Part shown: in pieces, positions 43,848 to 53,809 of the stretch | How the letters are laid out: each line of letters opens with the position of its first letter | Position numbering within the stretch: position 1 is the first letter of the stretch | Source of the DNA: an uncultured Sphingomonadaceae bacterium | Lineage (GTDB): Bacteria > Pseudomonadota > Alphaproteobacteria > Sphingomonadales > Sphingomonadaceae | NCBI GenBank assembly: GCA_947494305.1 | Contig: CANLUL010000001.1 | Location: forward strand, 372,001 to 436,000 | Length of the DNA: 64,000 bases | Direction of reading: 5' to 3' | The notes under the pieces: generated by a model | The model's database searches: none | Seen by the model: the letters and a program-made list of their open reading frames with translations, nothing else | What the model was told of the DNA's origin: nothing | Translations under genes and position numbers: made by a program

Positions 43848-44798
43848 ATGGAACATTATTTTCAAAAAGCGCTGATTGCCGGCTTAATTGCAATATCACC
43901 TGTTGCGCTAAGTGGTTGTACTGAGGTTGTTGCCCAATCCAATGATCGGTTTGCTAACGTTGAGATAAAAGCCGAAAAACTCGGCGATGGGATTGCAGTT
44001 CTTTTCGGCGCAGGCGGAAACATTGGTGTCTCCTATGGTCCGGACGGAACGGTTTTGATCGATGATCAATTCGCACCGCTAACACCCAAAATTCAAGCTG
44101 CCATTGCGCAGCTCGACGCAGAACCGGTTAAATATCTGATCAATACTCACTGGCATGGCGACCATAGCGGCGGGAATGAGAATTTTGGCAAAGCTGGGGC
44201 CTTGATTATGGCGCATGACCATGTTCGGGAGCGTATGCTCGGGGAGCAGAAATCCGGTCGCGGCAATGATCCGGCTGCTCCGAAAGAAGCATTGCCGACG
44301 GTTACTTATCATGACGGCATCAAACTACATCTCAATGGGGATGAAGTGCATGTGAAGCACATGAAACATGGTCATACCGATGGAGACAGTATCGTTTTCT
44401 GGAAGAAGGCCAATGTGCTCCACATGGGTGATCTGTACTTTAACAAAGTGACCTTGCCATTCATCGATCTCAACAGTGGTGGGAACGCGCGCGGTGTTTT
44501 AGCTGCTGCCGAAAAAGCGTTGAAAATGGCTGATGAGAATACCAAGATTATTCCCGGTCACGGGCCAATGGCTTCCAAAGTAGACTTGATGGAATATCGC
44601 GATATGCTGAAATCTGTTATCGAGGCGGTTGGCGCCGCTCAAGGCGAAGGCAAGTCCCTTGAACAGGTTGTGGCGATGAAACCCGCTGCAAAATGGGATA
44701 CCAATCCCAATGCCTTCATCAAAGGCGATGCTTTTGTTGAGGCGGTTTATAAGAGCCTCAAAATGCCGGAGCATAATAAGGATCATGAACACCAATAG
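43848..44798 (+). CDS. Metallo-beta-lactamase-fold hydrolase, exported lipoprotein
   Basis: A 316-residue MBL-fold protein. The signal sequence ends in an LSGC lipobox (about residue 24), so it is probably a lipoprotein. The zinc motif is NTHWHGDHSGGN (about residue 101), followed by KHGHTDGDSIVF (His), HMGDLYFN (Asp) and IPGHGPMASK (His). The HWHGDH pattern resembles periplasmic members such as those linked to quinoprotein or rhodanese-type chemistry and some carbapenemase relatives, but its substrate is unknown. AGGAGA precedes the ATG by six bases. It converges with the patatin gene. Confidence 0.9.
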   Translation: MEHYFQKALIAGLIAISPVALSGCTEVVAQSNDRFANVEIKAEKLGDGIAVLFGAGGNIGVSYGPDGTVLIDDQFAPLTPKIQAAIAQLDAEPVKYLINTHWHGDHSGGNENFGKAGALIMAHDHVRERMLGEQKSGRGNDPAAPKEALPTVTYHDGIKLHLNGDEVHVKHMKHGHTDGDSIVFWKKANVLHMGDLYFNKVTLPFIDLNSGGNARGVLAAAEKALKMADENTKIIPGHGPMASKVDLMEYRDMLKSVIEAVGAAQGEGKSLEQVVAMKPAAKWDTNPNAFIKGDAFVEAVYKSLKMPEHNKDHEHQ

Positions 44799-44839
44799 TT
44801 GGTGTTGGTTCTCTCCATTGCTCAGCGATATGAGGGGGG

Positions 44840-47194
44840 CTAAACCGTAGCTCTTGCGATCTCTTTTTTGAGTGAAGCGATAAGTGGTGCGACTTTGGTG
44901 AGGCGTTTTTCTTCCTCATTGACGATTGTGAGGAAAATTTCCTTTTTGAATTCCAGTATTTTTTGTGGGTCGGGTTGTTTGGCTTCGGGCAAGGTGGACA
45001 GCATGATGTCAATCATGCGCTCCGCTCCGTGCAGTCGACCCCACAGATAGTCATTCTCGCGATAAGAGCGACTGAAAAAGGCGCCAAAATTATTAAATTC
45101 AATCCCTTTTAGGGTTGCTGCAACACCGCCTTGCCTGATGGATTTGGCATCTTCCGGTGAAATACGATCAACCTTAATCGGATCAAATTCATCCAGCCCT
45201 TCGCCCTGCAGCAGGGGCAATGTTGCAATGTCGTAAAAAGGGAATCCCAGAAAGGCGAGTAACATCGAACGCTTTTCGGCTTTGGGAAGTTGCGATAATG
45301 CTTCAGCCAATTTTCCATCGACGATAATATCTGCCGCTTCCAATCCACGTGCAGCAGCAAGCTGGTCTAACGCTGCCGATGGTTTTGATTCCGCCTCTTG
45401 CGCGAGTTTTTCAAAATCATCGCCTAGATATTCAATTGTTTCGCGTTCAATATAAAGCGCCAAGCAATCGTAAATGACATCGTGCATAAATTCGATTGCT
45501 TCTAGGTCTTTTGGATCCGCGTCATCCAAATCCTGCGCCAAACGACGCGCCAAAAACCGCAACCGTCGGATTCGATAACCCAAATCATGTGCGCGAAAAA
45601 ATTCTGCTGCCAGTTTGGTCGGACCAGCGCCAGCTTTCTTGCCGATGACATCCAAGCCGCGACGGTGAATCTCATCCCAGATTGCTTCGCGTAGCGCGGG
45701 ATGATTATGGGCGTTCAAATCTTCCTTCGCGCGGCGAATTGTGGTTGCGATATCTTCGATCACGGTCGCCAGTTTTAGGTGACCATAGGCGCTATAAGAA
45801 AAACCGGCGAGCTTAGCCGCCTTGTCCCGCGACTTTCTTCGCCACGACTTGACCCTGGCGGCTGTGGGGCGATCCAGAAACAATGTTCGCCCAAACAGGC
45901 TTTCAACATTGCGTTCTACTTCAGGACGCAAATTGTCTGTTATTAGCCGCATTTGGATTATCCTGTTGGATCGTCCTGATATTGCATCAAGATTATCGCG
46001 AATGGGTTGTTCGCGCGGGATATTGGAGATTGCGCCAAATATGGTTGAAAAGAATCCAGGCAATGCCTCATCTTCGCTATTCTGCACGGCTTTCAAACGT
46101 TTTATCGCTCGATCGCTTTTCTCAACGTCCAGATCGGGTCGAGGATCAATATAAACAAATCGGCGATCTACTTCACGTTTTGCCGGCCGGTTCTTTAGTG
46201 CTTCAATCGCCTGCGCAAAGGGCGCGTTGGCCAGCACTGAACCATCGATCAGGACGGTATCTTCAGCGGTTCCCAAACGATACTGATTGGGCAAGACACG
46301 TTGCAAAAAGGCTTTCCGTCCCGCCCACAAATATTGGCGATCTTCCAAAACTTCATCGATCTCTTTGACAGTAAAGGGAGGGAAGGCTCCGGGAAAGCTC
46401 GCCGTTGCCCGTCCGGCAAAAGTAAGTTCAGCCGGATCGGCAATATCGCCTTCTTTCTTGCCGCGGGTCGAGAACCCCAATGTAATGCGATGCTCCATTT
46501 CCATAGCGTCGGGCGGGCTATGCAAATTCAGCTTTTCAGGATGACCAACGAAATCAGTTACTGTCACAAACAAATCCAACGGCTGGCCACTGGGCAGCAA
46601 CTTTGGCCCTTTCTGCGTGGCACGAACCGCCTGCAGCGCATCCCAGATCAACCCGGTAAAAACCTTGCCTCCAAAAGGAGGTGCAAACCATCGCGCCCGG
46701 ACAAAGCGCGAGAGCTTCATCTTCACTTCCTCTCGTGCTTCCTTGGAAACCGTTTGTTCAACCGCGCCGCCTTTGCGGCCTAAGGCCATCCAGGCTATCG
46801 GTTCCGCCCAGAATTTTGAAAAGCGGGACAAGGGACGCGCGTCCGGATCAAGCAGCTTGTCGACATCGGCGGTATCCAGCCACAGCTCGGTCAGTGGTTC
46901 GAGAGATTGACCCGAAATAATCGCCTGCGACAAGAATATTCCGTTAATCCCGCCAGCACTGGCTCCGGCAATAATATCCGGCAAAACCCTTAACTTGACG
47001 CCGGTTTCCCGTTCCATCCATTCAAGAATTTTATAATATTCTCCGCGGCTACACTCATCGACGCGGGCGCGATCATGAAAGTCACGGCTGGCCTGAGCGA
47101 GCTTCCATACCTCCTTGGTAATCCCATGCATGTAGATGGCGAGACTAACGCCGCCATAGCAGATCAGGGCCAGTCGGAGTTCTTTTTGACGCAT
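44840..47194 (-). CDS. Patatin-like phospholipase with DUF3376-type region
   Basis: A 784-residue protein with a patatin domain in its first 400 residues. The oxyanion loop is GGVSLAIYMHGITKEVWKL (residues 14-32), the nucleophile elbow is GASAGGINGIFL (about residue 78), and the catalytic Asp is in LIDGSVLANAPF. The C-terminal half, with DHREIDQR-like charged helices, corresponds to the DUF3376 region of large bacterial patatins. No signal peptide, so likely cytosolic or membrane-peripheral. It would release fatty acids from phospholipids. The reason for the large C-terminal half is not known. Confidence 0.92.
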   Translation of the reverse strand: MRQKELRLALICYGGVSLAIYMHGITKEVWKLAQASRDFHDRARVDECSRGEYYKILEWMERETGVKLRVLPDIIAGASAGGINGIFLSQAIISGQSLEPLTELWLDTADVDKLLDPDARPLSRFSKFWAEPIAWMALGRKGGAVEQTVSKEAREEVKMKLSRFVRARWFAPPFGGKVFTGLIWDALQAVRATQKGPKLLPSGQPLDLFVTVTDFVGHPEKLNLHSPPDAMEMEHRITLGFSTRGKKEGDIADPAELTFAGRATASFPGAFPPFTVKEIDEVLEDRQYLWAGRKAFLQRVLPNQYRLGTAEDTVLIDGSVLANAPFAQAIEALKNRPAKREVDRRFVYIDPRPDLDVEKSDRAIKRLKAVQNSEDEALPGFFSTIFGAISNIPREQPIRDNLDAISGRSNRIIQMRLITDNLRPEVERNVESLFGRTLFLDRPTAARVKSWRRKSRDKAAKLAGFSYSAYGHLKLATVIEDIATTIRRAKEDLNAHNHPALREAIWDEIHRRGLDVIGKKAGAGPTKLAAEFFRAHDLGYRIRRLRFLARRLAQDLDDADPKDLEAIEFMHDVIYDCLALYIERETIEYLGDDFEKLAQEAESKPSAALDQLAAARGLEAADIIVDGKLAEALSQLPKAEKRSMLLAFLGFPFYDIATLPLLQGEGLDEFDPIKVDRISPEDAKSIRQGGVAATLKGIEFNNFGAFFSRSYRENDYLWGRLHGAERMIDIMLSTLPEAKQPDPQKILEFKKEIFLTIVNEEEKRLTKVAPLIASLKKEIARATV

Positions 47195-47251
47195 GGGAAT
47201 TTCACTACAGGATGGTGAGGGTGGTGCAAGTAAGGAGTTTGTTAGAAGCTG

Positions 47252-47848
47252 TTAAACCAACCAGCGATAGTGACCGGTGATCGGCCAGGCAAACAGGCGG
47301 TCTTCTTCGCGGGTTCCACGGCCAACATTGTGAATGAGCAGCGGCCGGCCGCGAACCTTCCGATCAGAGACAATTCCGCAATGCGCAAGCTTACCGCCAA
47401 TTAAGCTTGTAACCAAATCACCGGGCAACCAATCTTGTGGTTTGTTGGAAAAGGGCTTTGCTGCTCCTTGTCGTTTAAAGAATGTTCGCATGTTAGGGAC
47501 TCTGCGGTGATCAATATTCCGATCGGTAGTCTTCAGACCCCATATTTTGGGATAGGATGAGAATGCCGTTTTCATGTCCAAATGGATGAGCCTTTGCAAA
47601 TCTAAATCCAGGCCATCGCGATAGGCGCGAATGATAACATCCGTGCAAGCTCCGGATTTGCGTGGAAAATCACCACCCGGGTAACTGAGCCCATGATAGG
47701 CCTGACTGTATAATGTGGTCACTCCAACTTGACTACGCGCTGCCCGAACCAGTTTGGTTGCCCGGCCTGTAGGCCGCGCCAACAAAGATGCGGGAGAGAG
47801 CAGGCCGATGCCGGCTGTGGCAATAATTTGGCGGCGAGAAATTCGCAT
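47252..47848 (-). CDS. DUF1287 family exported protein
   Basis: A 198-residue exported protein with a twin-arginine-like start (RISRRQIIATAG) and a cleavage region near LLARPT (residue 27). The rest matches DUF1287, predicted to have a papain/NlpC-like fold: GACTDVIIRAYRDGLDLDLQRLIHLDM includes a conserved Cys, and GGKLAHCGIVSD and HNVGRGT include conserved His. A role in cell-wall hydrolysis is plausible but unproven. It is divergent from radA, and 57 bases upstream of the patatin gene start on the same strand. Confidence 0.87.
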   Translation of the reverse strand: MRISRRQIIATAGIGLLSPASLLARPTGRATKLVRAARSQVGVTTLYSQAYHGLSYPGGDFPRKSGACTDVIIRAYRDGLDLDLQRLIHLDMKTAFSSYPKIWGLKTTDRNIDHRRVPNMRTFFKRQGAAKPFSNKPQDWLPGDLVTSLIGGKLAHCGIVSDRKVRGRPLLIHNVGRGTREEDRLFAWPITGHYRWLV

Positions 47849-47944
47849 TTAGTCAATTTGACAGCTTGGCACTGAATTTCGAATGAATGGTTTGTTCTCA
47901 ATTTGTTCTTGAATAATTTGCAGGATGATTTAGGTCACTCATCA

Positions 47945-49309
47945 ATGGCCAAATCGAAGAAAAAATATGTTTGTCAGGAATGCGGGTCAGTTTCCTTTCG
48001 CTGGCAAGGACAATGTCCGGACTGTGGTGACTGGAACACGTTGATCGAAGAAGCGGGTGATACCGTGTTTGCGGCCAAGCATAATTTGCAGAGCGGGGGC
48101 CGGGAGGTTCAGCTGGTTGGTCTCGACAGTGAGATTGCTTTGCCGGATCGCAGAAAGACCGGGATCGATGAATTTGATCGCGCGGTAGGCGGAGGTCTGG
48201 TGGCCGGGTCTGCTACATTGATGGGTGGTGATCCGGGGATTGGGAAGTCAACGCTTTTGCTGCAAGTGTCCGCGAAGCTAGCCAATGCCGGTCTTTCCGT
48301 TGCCTATATTTCTGGCGAAGAGGCGGCCGACCAAGTGCGGCTGCGGGCCAGGCGATTGGGACTGGGCAAGGCTCCGGTGCAGCTGGCATCAGCAACATCG
48401 GTACGTGATATCCTGACCACCTTGGGTAAAGATGCACCCGATTTTGTGGTGATCGATTCCATCCAGACAATGCACAGCGACTTGATAGAAGGCGCTCCAG
48501 GTACGGTTAGCCAGGTCCGGGCATCAGCGCAGGAGCTTATCAAATTCGCCAAAGAGCATGGCACGATGATCATGCTGGTGGGACATGTGACCAAGGATGG
48601 CAATATTGCGGGACCACGCGTGCTGGAGCATATGGTCGATACGGTGATGAGTTTTGAAGGCGAACGCAGCCATCAATATCGCATATTGCGTTCAATCAAA
48701 AACCGATTTGGCGGCACTGATGAAATTGGTGTTTTTGGGATGGAGGAAAAGGGGCTTACCGAGGTAGCCAATCCTTCGGCATTATTTCTCACTGACCGTA
48801 GCGAAGAAGTGACGGGAGCAACCGTGTTTCCCGCTCTCGAAGGGACACGTCCGGTGTTGGTCGAAATTCAAGCGCTTACTGTCAGATTGGCGAGCGGGGC
48901 TACGCCAAGGCGGTCAGTGGTCGGTTGGGATAGCTCGCGCCTAGCCATGATATTGGCTGTGTTGGAGGCCCGATGCGGGCTCAGTTTTTCTGGCGCAGAA
49001 GTCTATTTAAATGTCGCTGGTGGTTACCGTCTGACCGATCCGGCCGCCGATCTCGCCGTCGCAGCGGCTTTGATTTCTGCTCACGCTGAAAAACCGATGC
49101 CAAGCGATGCGGTGATTTTTGGTGAAATTGCATTATCCGGTGAAATCCGGCCGGTATCTAATACGCCTTTACGTCTCAAAGAGGCTTCAAAACTGGGATT
49201 TGACCGCGCGCTATTGCCTAAATCTGGCGAAAAAGGCGGAAACGACATGAAGCAGTTACATTTCGCGAAACTCTCCAATCTCGTTGACCATATGCTTGCC
49301 CGCGACTAG
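47945..49309 (+). CDS. radA: DNA repair protein RadA
   Basis: RadA promotes branch migration in homologous recombination. From this ATG the protein is 454 residues. The N-terminal zinc finger has YVCQECGSVSFRWQGQCPDCGDWNT. The RecA-like core has Walker A GGDPGIGKSTLL (about residue 93) and the RadA-specific IKNRFGGTDEIGVF motif. The C-terminal Lon-type domain starts near LYLNVAGGYRLTDPAADLA. A longer frame from 47903 adds 14 residues before the usual start. It is followed by cvpA and the IscU-like gene. Confidence 0.96.
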   Translation: MAKSKKKYVCQECGSVSFRWQGQCPDCGDWNTLIEEAGDTVFAAKHNLQSGGREVQLVGLDSEIALPDRRKTGIDEFDRAVGGGLVAGSATLMGGDPGIGKSTLLLQVSAKLANAGLSVAYISGEEAADQVRLRARRLGLGKAPVQLASATSVRDILTTLGKDAPDFVVIDSIQTMHSDLIEGAPGTVSQVRASAQELIKFAKEHGTMIMLVGHVTKDGNIAGPRVLEHMVDTVMSFEGERSHQYRILRSIKNRFGGTDEIGVFGMEEKGLTEVANPSALFLTDRSEEVTGATVFPALEGTRPVLVEIQALTVRLASGATPRRSVVGWDSSRLAMILAVLEARCGLSFSGAEVYLNVAGGYRLTDPAADLAVAAALISAHAEKPMPSDAVIFGEIALSGEIRPVSNTPLRLKEASKLGFDRALLPKSGEKGGNDMKQLHFAKLSNLVDHMLARD

Positions 49310-49318
49310 CTAGACGCT

Positions 49319-49843
49319 ATGTCTGGCTTTGATATATTTGTTCTAGTTTTGATGGGCGGAGCAGCCATTTTGGGGTTCTTGCGAGGTTTTGTGCAAGAGG
49401 CTTTGTCGCTTATCGCATGGGTATTGGTCATTATTGGTGTCCGAACGTTGCATACACCAATAACAGACCGTTTGATCGCCCCTGTTGGGAGCGAAACTGG
49501 TGCATCGGCATTGGCCTTTGCCGCCATAGTAATTGTCACTTATGCGTTGGGTCGATGGATTGCCAAATCAATTGGTGCCAAGTCGCGCAAATCCCTGCTC
49601 GGCCCGATAGACCGAGTTCTTGGGTTCGGCTTTGGTATGATCAAGGGTCTGATAGCAGCCACTCTGATCTATCTGCTGGCCGTTATGATCTATGATACGG
49701 TTTATGGCGCAGAGACCAAACGACCTTTATGGTTGCAGGAATCTCGCACCTATCCGCTGCTCAATGCCAGCGGCAAGGCAATGGTAGAGTTTGTCGAAGA
49801 GCGCAGAGCAGAGCTTCCCGAAGTGGAGGCAAACGAAGAATGA
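49319..49843 (+). CDS. CvpA family membrane protein
   Basis: A 174-residue membrane protein of the CvpA family, required for colicin V production in E. coli and linked to envelope resistance. Four hydrophobic segments are visible (about residues 2-20, 25-42, 62-80 and 98-122). The start FDIFVLVLMGGAAILGFLRGFVQEALSL and LDRVLGFGFG-type motif (PIDRVLGFGFGMIKG) are characteristic. Its stop overlaps the start of the next gene (ATGA). Confidence 0.92.
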   Translation: MSGFDIFVLVLMGGAAILGFLRGFVQEALSLIAWVLVIIGVRTLHTPITDRLIAPVGSETGASALAFAAIVIVTYALGRWIAKSIGAKSRKSLLGPIDRVLGFGFGMIKGLIAATLIYLLAVMIYDTVYGAETKRPLWLQESRTYPLLNASGKAMVEFVEERRAELPEVEANEE

Positions 49844-50280
49844 GCGAGGCGCTTTACACCAAAGATATCTTGCGCCTTGCGGTATCTATTCCACATGAGG
49901 AACGTCTTGTTGATTCCGATGGAAGTGCAGAATGCCGGTCCAAAAGTTGCGGCAGCCGAGTAGCAGCGGATATTGTTGTTTCTGCCGACGGGAAGATTGC
50001 TAATCTAGGTGTACAGGTCAATGCTTGTGCGCTTGGCCAGGCGTCAGCATCGATATTGGCACGAGAGGCCATTGGCAAAACGACAAACGAGATTAAACAG
50101 GCCAGAACCCAATTGTTGTTGTTTCTGAGTGGAAAATCAAAAGAGATCGGACGGTGGGACAAAATGGATCTGCTAGAACCGGTAAGAGAGCATAAGGGTA
50201 GACATGCGGCGGTGTTGTTACCCTATGATGCGGTATTGGCGGCTTTTGCCGACGCCCATTCCAAGATGAAGGTGGTCTAA
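49840..50280 (+). CDS. Iron-sulfur cluster assembly scaffold protein (IscU/NifU N-terminal type)
   Basis: A 146-residue scaffold-like protein. Cysteines C32 and C37 in AECRSKSCGSRV and C63 in NACALGQASASIL fit the IscU/NifU-N pattern of two of the three ligand cysteines, with a shifted spacing; a third cysteine in the usual C-terminal position is absent. A role in carrying a 2Fe-2S cluster is likely by family. It overlaps cvpA by four bases and precedes the antiporter gene by three bases, so radA, cvpA and this gene probably form one transcript. Confidence 0.85.
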   Translation: MSEALYTKDILRLAVSIPHEERLVDSDGSAECRSKSCGSRVAADIVVSADGKIANLGVQVNACALGQASASILAREAIGKTTNEIKQARTQLLLFLSGKSKEIGRWDKMDLLEPVREHKGRHAAVLLPYDAVLAAFADAHSKMKVV

Positions 50281-50283
50281 GCG

Positions 50284-52053
50284 ATGGAAGGTTCAGAAAC
50301 CCATATGGCCGATTTGCTAATCGGTGGTTTCATCATGCTTGGTGCCGCTTTGGTGATGGTTTTGATTTTTCGCCGTTTCGGAATTGGCGCAGTCCTTGGT
50401 TATCTCATCGCTGGCATATTGATCGGCCCCCAGGGCTTGGGCCTGATCACCAACGGTGAAACTATTCTCGAATTCTCGGAAATCGGGATAATCTTACTGC
50501 TCTTCATTGTTGGTCTGGAGCTTGCACCTGCTCGCCTAATGCGTTTGAAAAATGCGATATTCGGGCTCGGGCTCAGTCAGGTGGTTCTGTGCGGAATAGC
50601 GTTATTCCTGTTGATCAAACTGACAACGGAATTCTCATGGGGAGCTGCGATTGCGCTTGGTTTGCCCTTGGCATTGTCATCCACCGCGCAGGTCTTGCCC
50701 ATGCTACAATCCTCGGGACGACTCAATACGCCAACGGGGGAAAAAGCGTTCTCCATACTGTTGTTCCAGGATCTTTCGCTTATTCCAATGCTGACAATTG
50801 TCGCTGCATTATCCAGAGCGCCAGCGGAAGAAGGAGCACTGCCTGGTTATCTGGTTGCGATCTATGGCATATTGGCCATTGGCGGATTGATACTGGCGGG
50901 TCGTTATCTGCTGCAGCCGCTTCTCAAGATAATTGGCAAATTTGCGGAACGTGAGCTGTTTATCGTTGCTGGACTGGTCGCGGTTTTGGGCAGTGCGGCG
51001 TTAATGGAGCTTATTGGTCTATCACCCGCGCTAGGCGCATTTATTGCCGGTGTCATGCTGGCTAATTCACCCTATCGCCATGAACTGGAAGCGGATATCG
51101 ACCCTTTCCGCTCGTTGCTGCTCGGTTTCTTTTTCCTCGCTGTTGGCATGATGCTGGATCTCAATGTCATCGCTGAAAATACCGGTTTTGTGTTTGGTGC
51201 GGCATTTCTTCTGGTGGCGGTGAAAATCACACTGATATTTGGCGTGGGTAAGTTGTTTGGCATGCCAACATATCCGGCATTGGCCATGGGCATGCTACTC
51301 AGCCAGGGCGGGGAGTTTGGCTTCGTGCTGTTTGCAGAAGCAGAAAAATCTCTGTTGATCGACCCTTCTGCCAATAGCTTGTTTGGAGCAGTTGTAACCA
51401 TTTCCATGGCTACCACGCCCTTCCTCATGTTGCTTGCCCAGCGCTTTAACACCGGCATTAATCCGGCCAGCACCAATTTGGATGATCCGTCCAATGCCGA
51501 CCGTGCATCGGTCATTATCGTGGGGCAGGGGCGTTTTGGTCAGACGGTATCTCAGATGATGCAGGGAGCAAGAATATCTCTGACATTGATCGATGTGAAA
51601 CCCGAACAGATTGATATCCATGAGCAATTTGGAGTGAAAGTCTTTTATGGTGATGGTACGCGCGTTGACTTGCTTCGCCGTGCTGGCGCTGACGAAGCGG
51701 ACGCCATAGTCTTTTGCATTGATGACCAGGAATTTGGTGCGGAGCGTATGAAAGCCATTCGCCATTCTTTCCCCAATGCAAAAATTTTGGTGCGTGTCTA
51801 TGATCGACGCCAGTTGATAGACCTGAAAGGCCTAGGTGTTGTTGGAATGAAGAGGGAGCTCTTTGAATCTGCAATTTATCTGGCCAAACAAGCAATGCAC
51901 TCATTGGATGTCGATCATGATCTGATTGAAGAGGCTGACCGTGAGTTTCGTGATCGCGATTGTGAACGGCTGGAGGCGCAAATGAAAGCGGACGGCGATA
52001 TGTTCGCTGGTTCGGAATTGCGGTACACTCCGGAAAACCCGAAACCCGAATAG
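50284..52053 (+). CDS. Monovalent cation:proton antiporter (CPA2, KefB type)
   Basis: A 589-residue CPA2 antiporter for K+ or Na+ efflux. About twelve hydrophobic segments cover residues 1-400, including GIILLLFIVGLELAPARL and AIALGLPLALSSTAQVLPML, and LGAFIAGVMLANSPYRHELE. The cytosolic part is an RCK/TrkA-N domain beginning VIIVGQGRFGQTVSQMM (about residue 415), with GDGTRVDLLRRAGADEADAIV. KefB-type pumps in other bacteria are gated by glutathione adducts, which would fit the many glutathione genes nearby, but that is inference. The start may be the in-frame ATG at 50305. Confidence 0.93.
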   Translation: MEGSETHMADLLIGGFIMLGAALVMVLIFRRFGIGAVLGYLIAGILIGPQGLGLITNGETILEFSEIGIILLLFIVGLELAPARLMRLKNAIFGLGLSQVVLCGIALFLLIKLTTEFSWGAAIALGLPLALSSTAQVLPMLQSSGRLNTPTGEKAFSILLFQDLSLIPMLTIVAALSRAPAEEGALPGYLVAIYGILAIGGLILAGRYLLQPLLKIIGKFAERELFIVAGLVAVLGSAALMELIGLSPALGAFIAGVMLANSPYRHELEADIDPFRSLLLGFFFLAVGMMLDLNVIAENTGFVFGAAFLLVAVKITLIFGVGKLFGMPTYPALAMGMLLSQGGEFGFVLFAEAEKSLLIDPSANSLFGAVVTISMATTPFLMLLAQRFNTGINPASTNLDDPSNADRASVIIVGQGRFGQTVSQMMQGARISLTLIDVKPEQIDIHEQFGVKVFYGDGTRVDLLRRAGADEADAIVFCIDDQEFGAERMKAIRHSFPNAKILVRVYDRRQLIDLKGLGVVGMKRELFESAIYLAKQAMHSLDVDHDLIEEADREFRDRDCERLEAQMKADGDMFAGSELRYTPENPKPE

Positions 52054-52057
52054 CGGT

Positions 52058-53158
52058 TCAATCAGCCTGATCTAGAAACTCGGTAACGTCGTTCAGATCC
52101 ACATCCTGCGCCAGGAAAGTCTCGCCGATTCCATTGGCCAGGAGAAATGGCAATGTTCCGCCACTCATCTTCTTGTCATGCAACATGTGGCCGACCAGAG
52201 TCTCTCCGGAAGCCCTTATATTGGCCGATTTAAGGCTGTAAGGAAGTTCTGATTGCTTCAGGTGCTCCGTAATTCTTTGGACATCCACGCCGTCACAATG
52301 CCCACGTCGGACAGAATAGTGAAAGGCAAGGGCGATACCGGCTGCAACGCCTTCACCGTGCACCAGCTTACTAGAGTAACCAGTCTCTGCTTCCAGGGCA
52401 TGTCCAAAAGTATGGCCAAGATTTAGAAGTGCCCTAATACCGGTCAGCTCCTTCTCGTCATCAGCAACAATCGCGGCCTTGGCCGCCACGCTCTTGGTAA
52501 TAGCATAGGTCAATGCTTCGGCATCGCGCTGGAGCAATTTGCTGCTATTTCCCTCACACCATGCAAAAAAATCTGCATCGTTGATCAGGCCATATTTGAT
52601 GACTTCAGCATAACCGGCACGCAATTCCCGGTCGGGCAGGCTGTCCAGCACGTTGGGATCTATGAGAACAAAATCGGGTTGCTTAAAGGCGCCGATCAGG
52701 TTTTTGCCTGCCTTGCTATTAATCGCTGTCTTACCGCCAACACTGCTATCCACTTGCGCGAGAAGCGTTGTAGGGATTTGAATAAAGTTGCATCCGCGCT
52801 TTAAAATGGATGCGACAAAACCAGTTAGGTCACCAATCACTCCGCCGCCCAAAGCAAGCAATGTGTCGGAGCGTTCGACACCTTTATTTAACAGAAAATC
52901 GCTCAATGTTTCAAGATGTTGCCAGCTTTTTGTAGATTCTCCCGCAGGTAAAACATGGGTCGCTACGGAAACACCACAAGATGCCAATGATGCTTCCAGT
53001 TCTTTCAACAATGCCGCAGCAACATTCTCATCCGTAATGATGAAAGCTCTGTTGTTCTTCAAAAAAGGTTGCAGCAGGCTTCCGGCGCTCGTGATGGCAT
53101 CGGGCTCGACCAAAACATCATAGCCATTGTTTGCAAGTTCGACTGTAACCCTGCTCAT
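52058..53158 (-). CDS. aroB: 3-dehydroquinate synthase
   Basis: Second step of the shikimate pathway: DAHP to 3-dehydroquinate with NAD+ and a metal. The 366-residue protein has ALGGGVIGDLTGFVASILKRG, PTTLLAQVDSSVGGKTAINSKAGKNLIGAF, RAGYAEVIKYGLI and NLGHTFGHALE with the metal-ligand His residues. Its start overlaps the end of aroK by four bases, giving the aroK-aroB operon. It converges on the antiporter gene with four bases between the ends. Confidence 0.97.
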   Translation of the reverse strand: MSRVTVELANNGYDVLVEPDAITSAGSLLQPFLKNNRAFIITDENVAAALLKELEASLASCGVSVATHVLPAGESTKSWQHLETLSDFLLNKGVERSDTLLALGGGVIGDLTGFVASILKRGCNFIQIPTTLLAQVDSSVGGKTAINSKAGKNLIGAFKQPDFVLIDPNVLDSLPDRELRAGYAEVIKYGLINDADFFAWCEGNSSKLLQRDAEALTYAITKSVAAKAAIVADDEKELTGIRALLNLGHTFGHALEAETGYSSKLVHGEGVAAGIALAFHYSVRRGHCDGVDVQRITEHLKQSELPYSLKSANIRASGETLVGHMLHDKKMSGGTLPFLLANGIGETFLAQDVDLNDVTEFLDQAD

Positions 53159-53718
53159 TTGTTTAAGGCCTCAATGATTTTATCAACGGTATGGTCATGA
53201 GGGGCATCATTCCCGGTCACATGAACATGGGCCTGTGCGTAAATTGGATTGCGTTCAGCAGCCAGCCGGCGAAGGATTTGCTCAGGATCCCCTTGATTGA
53301 GCAGAGGCCTTGTATTGCGTCGTGATACTCGCTCCACCAAAATTTCAATATCTGCATCTAACCAGACCGCGGTCGCTTTTTTGGCAATTAGTTGGCGTGT
53401 TTCTCCGTTCATAAATGCACCGCCTCCTGTCGCTATAATCTGCGGCTCATGATCCAATAGTCTTGCAATCACCCGCCTTTCACCATCGCGAAAATAATCC
53501 TCATCAAAGCGCTCGAAAATTTCTGCGATCGTCAAACCGGCTGCCTTCTCAATTTCTTCATCCGCATCAACAAAGGGCAGGTCGAGCTTCTTGGCCAGCC
53601 GGCGCCCGACAGTAGTCTTGCCCACACCCATTAATCCAATCAGCACCAACGGTTTGTCGATGTGCAGACCGATATCTGATGCAGATTGATCAAAAGAGTC
53701 TTTTAACTTCTTATCCAT
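53155..53718 (-). CDS. aroK: Shikimate kinase
   Basis: Phosphorylates shikimate with ATP. The 187-residue protein has the Walker A GLMGVGKTTVGRRLA (about residue 29), DADEEIE, FRDGERRVIARLL and ATGGGAFMN motifs, and the lid segment RNTRPLLNQGDP. An N-terminal extension of about 20 residues is present relative to short AroK; the ATG at 53718 is the first. It overlaps aroB. Confidence 0.96.
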   Translation of the reverse strand: MDKKLKDSFDQSASDIGLHIDKPLVLIGLMGVGKTTVGRRLAKKLDLPFVDADEEIEKAAGLTIAEIFERFDEDYFRDGERRVIARLLDHEPQIIATGGGAFMNGETRQLIAKKATAVWLDADIEILVERVSRRNTRPLLNQGDPEQILRRLAAERNPIYAQAHVHVTGNDAPHDHTVDKIIEALNK

Positions 53719-53809
53719 TGGGGCAAAGGCTATACAGAGTAAGCCAACCGGTGCAAATTTCTAAGCGGTTCATGGTCAGATAATTTTTGAAACAGGGTAC
53801 ACCAGAACG